Shown: piece by piece, positions 37,901 to 47,605 of the stretch
Layout of the letters: every line of letters starts with the position of its first letter
Numbering within the stretch: position 1 is the stretch's first letter
Assembly: GCF_014805685.1 (NCBI RefSeq)
Contig: NC_060906.1
Location: 23,963,126-24,027,125, forward strand
Source of the DNA: Silurus meridionalis
Taxonomy: Eukaryota; Chordata; Actinopteri; Siluriformes; Siluridae
DNA length: 64,000 bases
Direction: 5' to 3'
The notes under the pieces: model-generated
Seen by the model: only the letters and a program-made list of their open reading frames with translations
Databases searched by the model: none
Told to the model about the DNA's origin: nothing
Program-made: the position numbers and the translations under genes

Positions 37901-40342
37901 TCCCATCACCCACATAACAATAATAACAACAATAATAACAACAACAATAATAATAATGTAGGTAGTCAGGTGGTGCGCTCTCCAGGGTGAATACAGCTTA
38001 TGTGCTGATACTGAACAACACCAGACTTGATCTGAACATCTTGATTATTTTACCTTTTAGATAATGATGATAAGGAGGATAATGAGGATTGTGCTGCTGA
38101 TGAGGATGAGGAGGATTTTGCTGATGATGAGGATGAGGAGGATGGTGATGATTATAAGGATGAGGAGGATGAGAATTAAGGGGAGGGTGATGAGGATAAG
38201 GAGGATGATGAGGATGATGATTATGAGGATGATGATTAAGGGGATGGTGATGAGGATAAGGAGGGTGGTGATAAGAAGGATGATGAGGATGATGATTATG
38301 AGGATGAGGAGAAGGAGGAGGATTAAGGGGATGGTGATGTTTATGAGGATGAGTAGGATAGTGATGAGGATGAGGAGGATGGTGAGGATGATGATTATGA
38401 GGATGAGGAGGATGATGATGATTATGAGGATGAGGAGGATGATAAGGATGGTGATGAGTATGAGGAGGATGGTGAGGATGAGAATTAAGGGGATGATGGT
38501 GATGAGGATTAGGAGGATGGTGATCATTATGAGGATGAGGAGGATGGTGATGAGGATTAGGAGAATGTGAGGATGAGGAGAATGGTGATAAGGATGATGA
38601 GGATAATTAGGATGATGATTATGAGGATGAGGATTAAGGGATGGTGATGATTATGAGGAGGATGGTGATGAGGACGAGGATGATGGTAAAGAGGATAATG
38701 ATGATGATGATGATTATGAGGATGATGATGGTGATTATAATTAGGATGATGGTTAAAAATAATAAAAAGAAAGTGGATGAGGATGATAATGATGAGAACG
38801 ATGAAGAGGGTGATAATGTTTTGGATGATGATGAGGAGGTGGAGAGGGAAAAAGTGGATGATGAATAAATTTGTACATTTGTGTCTATGTAGCTATGATG
38901 ATGATGATGATGATGATAATTGATGATGAAAAGAAGGAGCTGGAGATCGAGCTGGAGAAGGAGGAAGTGGATGATGATGATGTTGAAAATAAGAAGTAGG
39001 AGGAGAACGAGGAGGACAGTGATGAGAATATTGAAAAGGATGATAATGATTTGATGATGATGATGAGGAGGAGGAGGAGGAGGAGGATAATGATGATGAG
39101 AAGGAAGTGGATGAGGATGATGATGATGAGAAGGAGAAGGAAGTGGATGATGATGAGAAGGAGGAGGAGGAGGATGATGATGAGAAGGAAGTAGATGAGG
39201 ATGATGATGATGAGAAGGATGAGGAAGTGGATAATGATGATGAGAAGGAGGAGGATGATGATGAGAAGGAGGAGGAAGTGGATGATGATGAAGGAGGAGG
39301 AAGTGGATGATGATGATGAGAAGGAGGAGGAAGTGGATGATGATGAGAAGGAGGAGGAAGTGGATGATGATGAGAAGGAGGAGGAAGTGGATGATGATGA
39401 GGAGGAGGAGAAGGAGGATATTCTATCTTTTCTTGTGTCTCATGTTAAATGTTTTTTCCCCTCCAGCAGCTGCAGCACCGTCTCAATAATTAATGTTAAA
39501 CAAATGTCTGAGTTTACTCCACATCTCCTGACCTGCTTCTGCTCTTCTGCTCTCTCAGGCCCGTATCCACACCCCTGCTGTTACACAAGAGGATATAAAT
39601 ATTTCAGAGGAAGCGTGTCACTCTGCTCTCCGCCTGCCAGAAGCACAGCTGCTTTCTAGGACTTTCCTTTTGAATATAAAAAAATATATGGCTGCAATCA
39701 CGTGAGCTCAAAACGTCGAGAAATTGTCTTATTTATCTCTGAGGAACATCTGAGAAATATGTTCACAGAGGCATGTTGCCATCTCTATGTCAGAAGTGAG
39801 ATGTTTACCTCTGACACTGGAATTCTCTTTGGAGACTTTTACAGATTCCTCCTGCTTTTCCATTGGTTTTCTGTTGTGGTCACTAGTTTTATGGAAGTCC
39901 CGTTTGCTCTTATAATAATTTGAATGTGCTTGTGGAGATGTGTGGAGCTGTGTGGAGCTGTGTGGAGATGTGTGGAGCTGTGTGCAGATGTGTGGAGCTG
40001 TGTGGAGATGTGTGGAGCTGTGTGGAGATGTGTGGAGCTGTGTGAGATGTGTGGAGCTGTGTGGAGATGTGTGGAGATGTGTGGAGATGTGTGGAGCTCC
40101 ATTCAGCCAGTAAGTAAAGTCAGGAGATGAATTTTGTGTGTGGTGTAAAAACTCACGGTCAGTGTGTTGTGTGTTGTGTGTCTCTCCCCAGACGGACTGC
40201 TCCAGTGACAGCGAGAGTGAAGATAACTTCATCGTCATTCCTCCTCGTGATCACCTGGGCCTGGCCATCTTCTCAATGCTCTGCTGCTTCTGGCCTCTGG
40301 GCATTGCAGCCTTCTACTTCTCTCAGGGGGTGTGTACAGAGT

Positions 40343-40385
<43 letters not shown>

Positions 40386-41081
40386 CACTGTCCCATGCTC
40401 ACACGTCATTAACGAGGTCACTGTTGAGGAACATTAGAATTTCTCCATCTGTCTGGTTTCTGTCTGCAGGAGATCATTTTCTTTTTAATGCCTGCTGGGA
40501 ATCGTTCACTTCACGCACACGCTCCAGTGCTTCACTTCCTCATATCTTCACCAGCTTCCTCCAAATGACAAAAAACTCCCTTCATGTTCTTCTTTTTCCT
40601 CTTTATATTCTTCAGGTAGAGGCAGAAGGAGAGAATAGAAGGCAGGTAGAGGCAGAAGGAGAGAAGGGGAGGCAGATAGAGGCAGAAGGAGAGAATGAAA
40701 GGCAGGTAGAGGCAGAAGGAGAGAAGGGGAGGCAGGTAGAGGCAGAAGTAGAGAAGGGGGGGCAGGTAGAGGCAGAAGAAGAGGCAGGTAGAGGCAGAAG
40801 TAGAGAAGGGGGCAGGTAGAAGCAGGAGAGAAAGGAAGGCAGGTAGAGGCAGAAGTAGAAGGGGGCAGGTAGAGGCAGAAGAAGAGGCAGGTAGAGGCAG
40901 AAGGAGAGAAGGGGAGGCAGGTAGAGGCAAAGGAGAGAAGGGGGCAGGTAGAAGCAGGAGAGAAAGGAAGGCAGGTAGAGGCAGGATGAAGTTTAGGCTA
41001 AATGGTTGTGTCAGAAGTTAATCTGGTTGTGTTGGAGTAATTATGATAATGACGATGGTGTTCAGAGAGAGAGAAAGAGAG

Positions 41082-41139
<58 letters not shown>

Positions 41140-41250
41140 GGGGTGGAGACATGGAGAACTGAATAAACCTTCAAAGCAGAGAAAGATACAATGTTCACCG
41201 CAGTCACGCCCACGCCGTCCTACTGCTCCTTCCTGACAACTATAATCTTC

Positions 41251-41300
<50 letters not shown>

Positions 41301-42359
41301 CGCTGTGTTCTCTGCATCTCCACTTTTCCCTCCCTTCTTCCCTCTCTCAGCATCTCATTTATCCTCAAATTTACATTCATTCTTTCCTTCCTCCATCAGC
41401 ATCCCCTGCTTTTCCTCTATCTCTTTACTTTCCTTCTACCATCAGTATTTCTACTTCTTCTTTCTCTCCTCCCTTTACATCCCTCTTTCTCCTCCCTCCT
41501 TGTTTCTTTTAGTATCTTTACTCCTTCTCCTGTATTGTCCTCATTTCTCAGTGTGCATACCTCTGCTCTCTTCCTGCCTCAGTGTCCTCATTCCTTCATT
41601 TTCCACATTTTCCTTCTTTCCTGAATTAGTCTCCTTCACTTCCTCTTTCAACATCCCTGTTTCTCCCCTTTCCTCCCTCCTTCAACATTTCACTTCTCCT
41701 CCTCCTCCTTTGACATTCCACTGCTCCTCCATACTTCCTCCTTCGACATTCCACTTCTCCTCCTCCCATCCCTCCTTCAACATACCACTTCTCCTCCTTC
41801 TCTTTCCTTCCCTCCCTTTAACATCCCCACTTTTTCACCTTCTCTCCCTCCTTTCCTCTCTTTACCTCCCTCCTTCAACATCCCCACTTCTCCTTCTTCC
41901 CAGCATATGCCTCTATTGTCTTTTCTTTTGATTCATATTTACACAATGCATGAGTTTAGTGTCACTATTATCACTATTCCCTCATTCCATTCCCTCGGCT
42001 AATGTATCATCTTCATCATCTTCATCACCTTCGCACACATTATAGACATAATTAAGGTAATAAACATGACATGATGTTCTCATGACAGACTCATTCCTTT
42101 CAATTACGCTCCAGAAAATGGGCGTCGGCTTTCCGTACTGTTCTTCACAAGAAGTGCGATACTGATTCTAATAAGTGTGTGTATCAGAGAGTAAAAGAAA
42201 GAAAGAAAGAGAAAAAGAGAAAGAAAGAATAAGTAGCAAAAAATGTGTTCGCACCACGTCGGGTTCAGCAGATACACAGCGGTGGCCGAGCAGCACATTA
42301 TTGACTGTCACAGAGTGAAAGAGTAAAAAAATCAATAGTGTTTTCCTGGGATTAGGAGG

Positions 42360-42409
<50 letters not shown>

Positions 42410-43572
42410 TACAGTCACACGGGATTTGCAGCTCACAGTGTGTGAAACGGCGGCTAAAACAGACATCAGTGTGTGAAAGGCCACGGCAAACAAACTCACA
42501 GCTGCAAAATAGAGTGGAGTTTCACCACGGCGTGTTTGAAGGAGGCCAGTAGATGTGATGTGAGTTAATAACACACTAAAAAATCTCACACTCACACATA
42601 TATTTACACTCAAACACTCACATTTACACTCACCCACATTCACACCTATAGTCACATTCGCACTCACACTCACATTCGCAACCACAGTCACATCCACCGT
42701 CACACTCACCATCACATTCGCACCCATAGTCACAACCACAGTCACACTCACCATCACATTCGCTCCCACAGTCACACCCACCGTCACACTCACCATCACA
42801 TTCGCACCCACAGTCACAACCACAGTCACACTCACATTCACACTCAAATTCACAGTCACTCACCATCACATTCGCACCCACAGTCACATCCACCATCAAA
42901 CTCACCATCACATTCGCACCCACAGTCACATCCACCATCACACTCACCATCACATTCGCACCCACAGTCACATCCACTGTCACACTCACCATCACATTCG
43001 CACCCACAGTCACATCCACCGTCACACTCACATTCACACTCAAATTCACAGTCACACTCACACTAATATTCACATTCATTCACATTTGCACTCAAATTCA
43101 CCCTCACATTCACAGTCACATTCACACTCACACTCCCATTCACACACACATTCACAGTCACACTCACAGTCACATTCACACTCACACTCACACTCCCATT
43201 CACACACACATTCACAGTCACACTCACAGTCACATTCACACTCACACTCACACTCCCATTCACACACATTCACATTCACAGTCACACTCACATTCACAGT
43301 CACACCCACAGTCACACTCACACTCACATTCACACTCACAGTCACACACACACCCACAGTCACACTCACACTCACACCCACAGTCACACTCATTCTATCT
43401 ATTCTCTCGCTCTCTTTCTCTCTCTCACACACACAGTCACACTCACATTCACACTCACAGTCACACTCACATTCACACTCACACCCACAGTCACACTCAC
43501 ATTCACACTCACAGTCACACTCACATTCACACTCACACCCACAGTCACACTCACATTCTATCTATCCTCTCG

Positions 43573-43615
<43 letters not shown>

Positions 43616-43924
43616 ACTCACAGTCACACTCACACACTCACACTCACATTCACACTCACAGTCACACTCACACCCACACTCACAGTCACACACACACCCA
43701 CAGTCACACTCACACTCACACTCACACCCACAGTCACACTCACATTCTATCTATTCTCTCGCTCTCTTTCTCTCTCTCTCACACACAGTCACACTCACAC
43801 TCACATTCACACTCACAGCCACACTCACATTCACACTCACACCCACAGTCACATTCACACTCACAGTCACACTCACATTCACACTCACACCCACAGTCAC
43901 ACTCACATTCTATCTATCCTCTTG

Positions 43925-43970
<46 letters not shown>

Positions 43971-44135
43971 GTCACACTCACACACACTCACATTCACACT
44001 CACACCCACACTCACACCCACAGTCACATTCACACTCACATTTACACCCACAGTCACACTCACACACATTCACATTCACAGTCATACTCACAGTCACACT
44101 CACACTCACAGTCACAGTCACACTCACATTCTATC

Positions 44136-44166
<31 letters not shown>

Positions 44167-44371
44167 CAGTCATGTCCAGTGTTTGTGCAGGCAGTTTTAT
44201 GATGTTGATGTGAGACCTTGATTGCACACAAACATCTTCCCACGTGTTCCTCACATGCACCCGCCTGAAACCCTGATCCCTGAGGAGCATTAAGTCACAG
44301 CTGAACAATTTACGAATCAAACAAATGAGAATCGAAACAAGAGCCTTGCTTCAGCTAGTGTTTTTTTTTTA

Positions 44372-44467
<96 letters not shown>

Positions 44468-45474
44468 ACTTATTAGACATGATCAGTAAAAAAAAAAACG
44501 TGATGCGCATTCATCACAAAATAAAAAACAATGGTGTCCTAAATTGCTTCATGTTGCCATGGATACTGACTGGAACATCTCCTTTACATGCGAGTTGATT
44601 TGTCCTGTTATTCATGACATAATAAAAGCAGCTCCATGGTGAAAGCCAAGGCCGAGAGGAGAACACCCTCAATACGAGCAGCAGAATTTATTCTTCTCAT
44701 TTTTCCTCACCTCAGTGTCCATACTTCTGCTCTTTGCCCGCCTCAGTGTCCTCATTCAAGATCCTCACTTTTCCTCCTTCCATACCTCCTTCACCATCCC
44801 CACTTCTTCTCTTTTTTTATTGTTCAACATTCCTACTTCTTCTCCCTTACTCCTTCAACCATCCTAAATTCCCCTCCTTCCTCTCTCCTTCACCATCCTC
44901 TCTTCTCCTTCCAACATCTGCACTTTTCTTCATCAGTCAACACCTCCACTTCTCGTTCAACACCTCCACTTCTCGTTCAACACCTCCACTTCTCCTTCTT
45001 CACCATCTCCTCTTCTCCTCCTTCAACACCTCCTCTTCTCCCCAACACCTCCACTTCTCCTTCTTCACCACCTCCTCTTCTCCTCCTTCAACACCTCCTC
45101 TTCTCCCCAACACCTCCACTTCTCCTTCTTCACCACCTCCTCTTCTCCTCCTTCAACACCTCCTCTTCTCCCCAACACCTCCACTTCTCCTCCTTCAACA
45201 CCCCCAGTTCTCCTCCTTCAACACCTCCACTTCTCCTCCTTCACACCTCCACTTCTACTCCTTCAACACCTCCACTTCTCCTCCTTAAACACCTCCACTA
45301 CTCCTCCTTCAACACCCCCAGTTCTCCTCTTTCAACACCTCCTCTTCTTCTCCTTCAACATCCCCACTTCTCTTCCTCTCTCTCTTCTTCTGTGAATGGG
45401 ATGTTCAAACAGAAGGATGTGTGTGCTGTGTAATTAGTTCCTTAAAGAGCGTAGGGCTGAAAAGAAGCCAACGT

Positions 45475-45532
<58 letters not shown>

Positions 45533-45642
45533 CATTCATTTGAGTTTTCTTTGATCGTTCTATTAACCTTCTCGCTGTGCGTCTCTGAGCCGTGGGTTTG
45601 ATTCTTCCAGTGTTTCCAGATACCACAGCTCAGGATTCAAGA

Positions 45643-45715
<73 letters not shown>

Positions 45716-46553
45716 AATATCATTTCGAAATGTGTTGCATTTAAATATCATCCTCGCTCAAGCGTCTCCTCACTTCTTTTTCTCTTCTCTTCTCTTCTCT
45801 CTTCTCTTCTCTTTTCTTCTCTTCTCCCTTTGTCCTTCTTTTTCATCTCTCCTTTTTCCCCTTTTTCCTCCTCCTCTCATCTTTTCTTCTCTTTTACTCC
45901 TCTCCATCATTTCTTTTTTTTCCTTCTCCTCTTTTCCCCTCTTCATCTTTTCTATTTACTCCTTCAATCTTCTCCTTCTCAATTTTGATTTTTCTTCTCC
46001 TCTTCACTTCCTTCCTTTTATTTGTCTTCTATTTATTCCTCTCTTTTCCTCCTCTCTTCTTCTATTTCTTCTTCCAATCATTTATTTTCTTCCACCTCTT
46101 CTTCTTTTCTCCCTTCTTCTTATTCTTGTCCTCTCTTCCCCTTAATTCTCCTCCTCCTTGTGCCCTTCTTTTCTTTTCCTCCTCCTCTATTCCTCAAATT
46201 TTTTCTTCTCCTCTTTTCTTCTTGAGTCTTCCAAAATTCTTCTCCAATCGCATCACTCTTTCTTTTCTTCTTATCTTTTTTCTTCTATTTTCTTTTTATT
46301 TCTCTGTTTTAATTTTCCTTCTACTATCTATTTTCTTGGTTTCTGTTCTGATCTGTACTTCTTCTCCTCTCTCTTCTTCTCCTCTGTCTTCCAGACCAGC
46401 AAAGCCGTGACGAAGGGTGATTTTCCGATGGCCAGCATCGCGTCGAGGAGAGCTCTGTTTCTGGCTGCTCTCTCCATCACCATCGGCACCGGGGTGTACG
46501 TGGGGGTGGTGGTGGCTCTCATCGCCTACCTTTCCAAACCGGGTCATATATAA
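24460..46553 (+). CDS. syndig1l: SynDIG1-like (TMEM90A/capucin) gene, three coding exons
   Basis: Joined exons 24460-24965, 40192-40329 and 46395-46553 give about 267 residues, allowing for one missing base in exon 1. The N-terminus [12 protein letters not shown] is the hallmark of vertebrate SYNDIG1L. The C-terminal half carries the family core [13 protein letters not shown], then [14 protein letters not shown] and a final hydrophobic helix ending in IAYLSK. The family belongs to the CD225/dispanin superfamily: small two-pass membrane proteins. Its relative SynDIG1 binds AMPA receptors at synapses, whereas SYNDIG1L (capucin) is a brain, largely striatal and Golgi-associated protein of unclear function; that is family knowledge, not visible here. 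Predicted membrane segments are residues about 191-213 and 236-261. Both introns are phase 0 with GT-AG ends. I see no second host gene in the window. Identity is very secure; integrity of the reading frame is not. Confidence 0.93.
24966..26300. other. 5' part of intron 2, non-coding
   Basis: It starts at the GTAAAA donor. The ORF reads on into the intron to 25169 without conservation; the family protein continues only in the exon at 40192. No clear repeats beyond a short CA run near 25190. Confidence 0.7.
26320..26490 (+). mobile_element. tRNA-derived SINE fragment
   Basis: GGTGGTAGCTTAGTGGTTAAG (box A type), GGTCGTGTGTTCCAATC (box B type), then GCTTGAGCGAGGCCTTTAA and a tail GTAAGTCGCTTAGGATTAGA. 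It belongs to the same family as 28108 and 52365. Confidence 0.75.
27107..27204. repeat. (TCTA)n(TCTG)n microsatellite
   Basis: TCTA units change to TCTG at about 27143. Confidence 0.95.
27205..27330 (+). mobile_element. Tc1-derived MITE, 3' fragment (copy 2)
   Basis: TACTAACACCCTTGTGGCTG, ATCTAGTGGAACATCT and CTTATTATAACAGCGAATA match the 3' third of copy 1. The left side is truncated by the tetranucleotide tract. Confidence 0.7.
27700..28022 (-). mobile_element. Tc1-derived MITE (copy 3)
   Basis: Reverse orientation: GGGAAGATGTTCCACTAGAT, GGGTGTTAGTAAACTCAGGT, CATGCTGGAACATCTCCTAG, ending AACAGGTGTCCCAATACTTT. An internal deletion removes the NPxEHLW region. Confidence 0.8.
28105..28275 (+). 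mobile_element. tRNA-derived SINE
   Basis: AGTGGTGGCTCAACAGTTAAG (box A) and AGGGGTTCAAGATC (box B) are followed by CACCACCAAGCTGCCACTTT, GGGCTCTTGTGCAAG and CCCCAGCATCCTAATGAGCT. It is the best-preserved copy of this family in the window. Confidence 0.82.
28940..29074. repeat. (TCTA)n(ATCC)n microsatellite
   Basis: About 20 TCTA units pass into CATC units after about 29023. Confidence 0.95.
29085..29296 (+). mobile_element. Tc1-derived MITE, partial (copy 4)
   Basis: ACAATTGTATAGGACGCCTTT, CACTTGAACTGGGAGACCCA, TCAGTACCTGACTCTT and CTAGTGGAACATCTTCCCAG follow the family order with a central deletion. It abuts copy B of the unnamed repeat. Confidence 0.75.
29338..30020 (+). repeat. Unnamed interspersed repeat, copy B (most complete)
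   Basis: This uninterrupted copy of about 680 bp shares 5', middle and 3' blocks with copy A (16368) and copy C (19915, minus). No ORF, tRNA-like promoter or clear terminal repeats are visible. The class is unknown. Confidence 0.75.
30030..31005. other. Non-coding intronic DNA with simple repeats
   Basis: Short TG (30187-30207), TC-rich (30290-30380), GAT (30690-30730) and poly-T (30811-30829) tracts. No gene. Confidence 0.5.
31009..31170 (-). mobile_element. Tc1-derived MITE, end fragment (copy 5)
   Basis: ACTATATAGAGCAAAAGTTTG at one end, then TGGGAAGATGTTCCACTAGA in reverse orientation. The middle is missing. Confidence 0.7.
31197..31530 (+). mobile_element. Tc1-derived MITE (copy 6)
   Basis: ACACTATATAGGCAAAAGTA at the left and TCTACAAACGTTTGTCTATA at the right, with CTTCAGGATGAAAGTGAATG and CATCTTCGCAGAAGAGTGGA inside. 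It is shortened relative to copy 1. Confidence 0.8.
31800..33480. other. Intron 2 stretch with few repeats
   Basis: No coding gene is seen. It holds a (CA)n tract at 31944-31972 and a probable LINE/SINE tail at about 32345-32440 (AAAGCTGCTTTTCAGCAATG and GAATTGAATCGAATCGAAT). Between about 32640 and 33470 it is GC-rich and repeat-free. Confidence 0.5.
33954..34287. mobile_element. Mariner-type MITE flanked by TA
   Basis: The left end CAGTAATCCCCCGTTTATCG and right end AACGGTGGATTACTG are inverted and flanked by TA at 33952-33953 and 34288-34289. Paired CGCGATTAACG/CCGCGATAAACG and CCGCGGTAAAACGG motifs fill the ends. It is 334 bp long with no ORF. Confidence 0.85.
34342..35205 (+). repeat. 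19/20-bp satellite array
   Basis: The unit is ACAGAACACAGAGCTACAT with variants TAACAG, TCCAT and CACAC. There are about 44 units over 0.86 kb. Units are nearly identical, so the array is young or actively homogenised. Confidence 0.97.
35206..35680 (-). pseudogene. L2-type LINE ORF2 C-terminal fragment and 3' UTR
   Basis: The minus strand reads [30 protein letters not shown] (35480-35600), the C-terminal motif of fish L2 reverse transcriptases (SRLxNSFFPQAIRxLN). Upstream pieces ([18 protein letters not shown]) correspond to the preceding segment. AT-rich sequence at 35206-35470 is probably its 3' UTR. It is truncated on its 5' side by the 40-bp array. Confidence 0.72.
35681..36330 (+). repeat. 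40-bp satellite array
   Basis: AACAAGAGAGGGTATCAACC plus TATCTCTGAGGGCATCAGGG recurs in exact 40-base register at 35681, 35721, 35761 and so on to 36121, then in degenerate units to about 36330. Confidence 0.97.
36345..36500 (-). mobile_element. tRNA-derived SINE fragment, second family
   Basis: The minus strand shows GGTAGCACATTTGCTTTGCA, CCAGGGTTGGAGGTTAAA (box B-like) and later GGTTTCCTCCATAGGTTTAA, typical of the fish SINE with a GTTTCCTCC body. Confidence 0.55.
36818..37350 (+). pseudogene. Tc1-like transposon, decayed 5' half
   Basis: ACACTTTATTAGGAACGCAT is the terminal repeat. Coding traces follow: [31 protein letters not shown] (HTH region), [10 protein letters not shown] and, near 37282, VVWSDGS with the first catalytic Asp. 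Stops and deletions interrupt the frame, and no right end is seen before GGTGCTGGTG repeats at about 37343-37430. Confidence 0.75.
38060..39420 (+). repeat. GAT/GAG purine-rich repeat tract
   Basis: It runs for 1.36 kb of imperfect GATGAGGAG and GATGATGAT units, with higher-order blocks such as AAGGAGGAGGAAGTGGATGA (39140-39400). Open frames in it encode only Asp/Glu or Met/Arg low-complexity runs and are not genes. Confidence 0.95.
39930..40096 (+). repeat. 10-bp minisatellite TGTGGAG(A/C)TG
   Basis: About 16 units end 95 bases before the exon 2 acceptor. Confidence 0.95.
40192..40329 (+). CDS. syndig1l: syndig1l coding exon 2 (first membrane segment)
   Basis: This 138-base, phase-0 exon encodes 46 residues: an acidic serine cluster ([13 protein letters not shown]), the PPRDHLGL motif, and the hydrophobic segment [20 protein letters not shown] ending SQG. 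The Cys-Cys pair before FWPLG is invariant in SynDIG/dispanin proteins and is a palmitoylation site in relatives. The acceptor is a clear TCTCTCCCCAG at 40181-40191. The donor is GGG|GTGTGT at 40330; it lacks the usual AG before GT but restores the exact SQG/TSK junction of the family. A (CA)n run starts 14 bases into the following intron. Confidence 0.95.
40330..40985 (+). repeat. Start of intron 3: (CA)n and GGCAG-type minisatellite
   Basis: (CA)n spans about 40344-40383. From 40615 to 40985 a unit of about 30 bases, GGTAGAGGCAGAAGGAGAGA plus AGGGGAGGCA, repeats about 12 times. Confidence 0.93.
41066..41930. repeat. (GA)n, (TC)n and pyrimidine-rich DNA
   Basis: (GA)n at 41066-41136 and (TC)n at 41258-41297. 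They are followed to 41930 by TCCTCC/CTTCAACAT-rich sequence in which TTCAACATTCCACTTCTCCT recurs from about 41660. An open frame here is Ser/Pro/Leu low complexity only. Confidence 0.9.
42362..42408. repeat. (CA)n microsatellite
   Basis: About 23 CA units. Confidence 0.95.
42590..44165 (+). repeat. Hexanucleotide CACANT array with (TC)n blocks
   Basis: Units CACATT, CACACT, CACAGT and CACACC form higher-order blocks over about 1.5 kb. An ATTCTATCTATTCTCTCGC block followed by (TC)n recurs near 43395, 43556, 43746, 43907 and 44127. Long open frames (SHSHSH on +, SVTVNV on -) are artefacts of the 6-base period. Confidence 0.96.
44375..44461. repeat. (CA)n microsatellite
   Basis: About 43 uninterrupted CA units. 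Confidence 0.97.
44700..45395 (+). repeat. CTCCTTCAACACCTC minisatellite
   Basis: Units of about 24 bases such as CTTCTCCTCCTTCAACACCT recur from about 44935 to 45395, after a looser form from 44700. Confidence 0.93.
45476..45713. repeat. (CA)n and (TG)n pair in opposite orientation
   Basis: (CA)n at 45476-45530 and (TG)n at 45644-45713, about 115 bases apart. The single strand could fold into a long CA:TG stem. Confidence 0.95.
45770..46394 (+). repeat. 625-base pyrimidine-rich tract before exon 3
   Basis: TCTTCTC-type sequence with few purines runs directly into the exon 3 acceptor. Such a tract may offer many alternative 3' splice branch and pyrimidine choices. Confidence 0.9.
46395..46553 (+). 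CDS. syndig1l: syndig1l coding exon 3 (C-terminus)
   Basis: This terminal coding exon of 53 codons including TAA begins [22 protein letters not shown]. It continues through the second hydrophobic helix ([24 protein letters not shown]) and ends SKPGHI. The KGDF and SRRALFLA motifs are diagnostic of the SynDIG branch of dispanins. The acceptor CTCTGTCTTCCAG ends at 46394, at the end of a pyrimidine-rich tract of more than 600 bases. An open frame extends upstream of 46395 only because that tract lacks stops; it is not coding. Confidence 0.95.
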   Translation, partial: TSKAVTKGDFPMASIASRRALFLAALSITIGTGVYVGVVVALIAYLSKPGHI

Positions 46554-46677
46554 CGTCCCCCCGACTCATAACGGACCCGGGAACTGCAGTAGCACCTCTG
46601 AGATCTTCAGCAGACCTTCTCATTCCCACAAACACATCCCCTGTTCATTTGCTCCCAGAGAGAAAGAGAGAGAGCAT

Positions 46678-46717
<40 letters not shown>

Positions 46718-46812
46718 AAGAAGGATTTCAAAACATTTGGACATTCGAGAAAATTCTTTATAAAAGGATGGCAGGAGAAACGTGGGATTTGTGTTTTACC
46801 AGAGAAAATAAA
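46554..46812 (+). terminator. syndig1l 3' UTR with poly(A) signal
   Basis: The first canonical AATAAA after the stop codon is at 46807-46812, giving a 3' UTR of roughly 280 bases. A GA dinucleotide tract lies within it at about 46660-46720. Cleavage would fall around 46825-46840. Longer transcripts using later signals cannot be excluded. Confidence 0.55.
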
Positions 46813-47104
46813 CCAGATGGATTCAGATGAAGGAAGTCCTGATGGATGAGAGCACAAAGGAACATGAGAACTAACTGAACTTTCAACATCCTGAGATCGA
46901 AATCTATTTTTTGCCGTTGGGTTAAATGTATCCAGGGTTCGAGATATTCCTGCGTGATACCTCAAACTCTTTCCTGTTGTGTGTGTGTTTAAGACGCCAT
47001 CTGAACTTTTTGAAGTTCCAGAAAAACTAATTCTCTTATTTCATGTTTACTGAACAGCTAAAAGCATAAATACTGAATATTAACACCTGAAAGACAAAAC
47101 AAGT

Positions 47105-47605
47105 CAGGACTCAAGACTTGAATCAGCTTGGTTTGACTCCACTTAACTGACTTGGTTTGGTCCAGCTTCACTCCACTCAGCTTTGATTAGTTCAACTCAG
47201 TTTGGTTTGACGAGGCCAGGCTCAGTTTGACTCGACTCGAATTGACTTGACTCAGTTTGGTTGAACTCACCGTGACTTGACTCCACTTGACTTTTCTCGG
47301 TTAAACCTGTTTCAGGCTGACTTGGTTTGATTCACTCCACTCAGCTCGACTCTCAATTTACCTCAGCTTGGCTTGGTTTGACTCGGGTTGATTCATATCA
47401 GTTTGAGTCAATTCTACTTGCCTTCACTCATTTTGACTCGACTCAACTTGGCCCGACCCGGCTCGGTTAAACTTGGCCAGGCTCGGTTCAACCCATTTTA
47501 ACCCGAGATGGTTTGATTCGGCTCAACTTGGGCCGGTTCACTTAAGCTTGGGTCAATTCATCTCAACTCGACTCGACTCACCTTGACTCGACTCAGCCTG
47601 GCTTG
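47105..47605 (+). repeat. Imperfect GACTCGACTCAGCTTGG repeat
   Basis: GACTTGACTCAGTTTGGTTT and related units recur without fixed period over 500 bases just beyond the gene's 3' end. Confidence 0.85.

Noticed and set aside
38057..38570. Open frames of Met/Arg or Ile/Leu runs in both strands
   Set aside because: They are GAT/GAG trinucleotide repeat artefacts.
41191..41931. A 246-codon Ser/Leu/Pro-rich open frame
   Set aside because: It lies in pyrimidine-rich repeats inside intron 3 and has no recognisable domain.
43086..44213. A 375-codon open frame (Ser/His-rich) on the + strand
   Set aside because: It is the translation of a CACANT hexamer array; a 6-base period without stops gives long frames on both strands.
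46158..46394. Upstream extension of the exon 3 open frame
   Set aside because: It is low-complexity pyrimidine tract ending in a good acceptor; the family protein joins SQG to TSK exactly at 46395.
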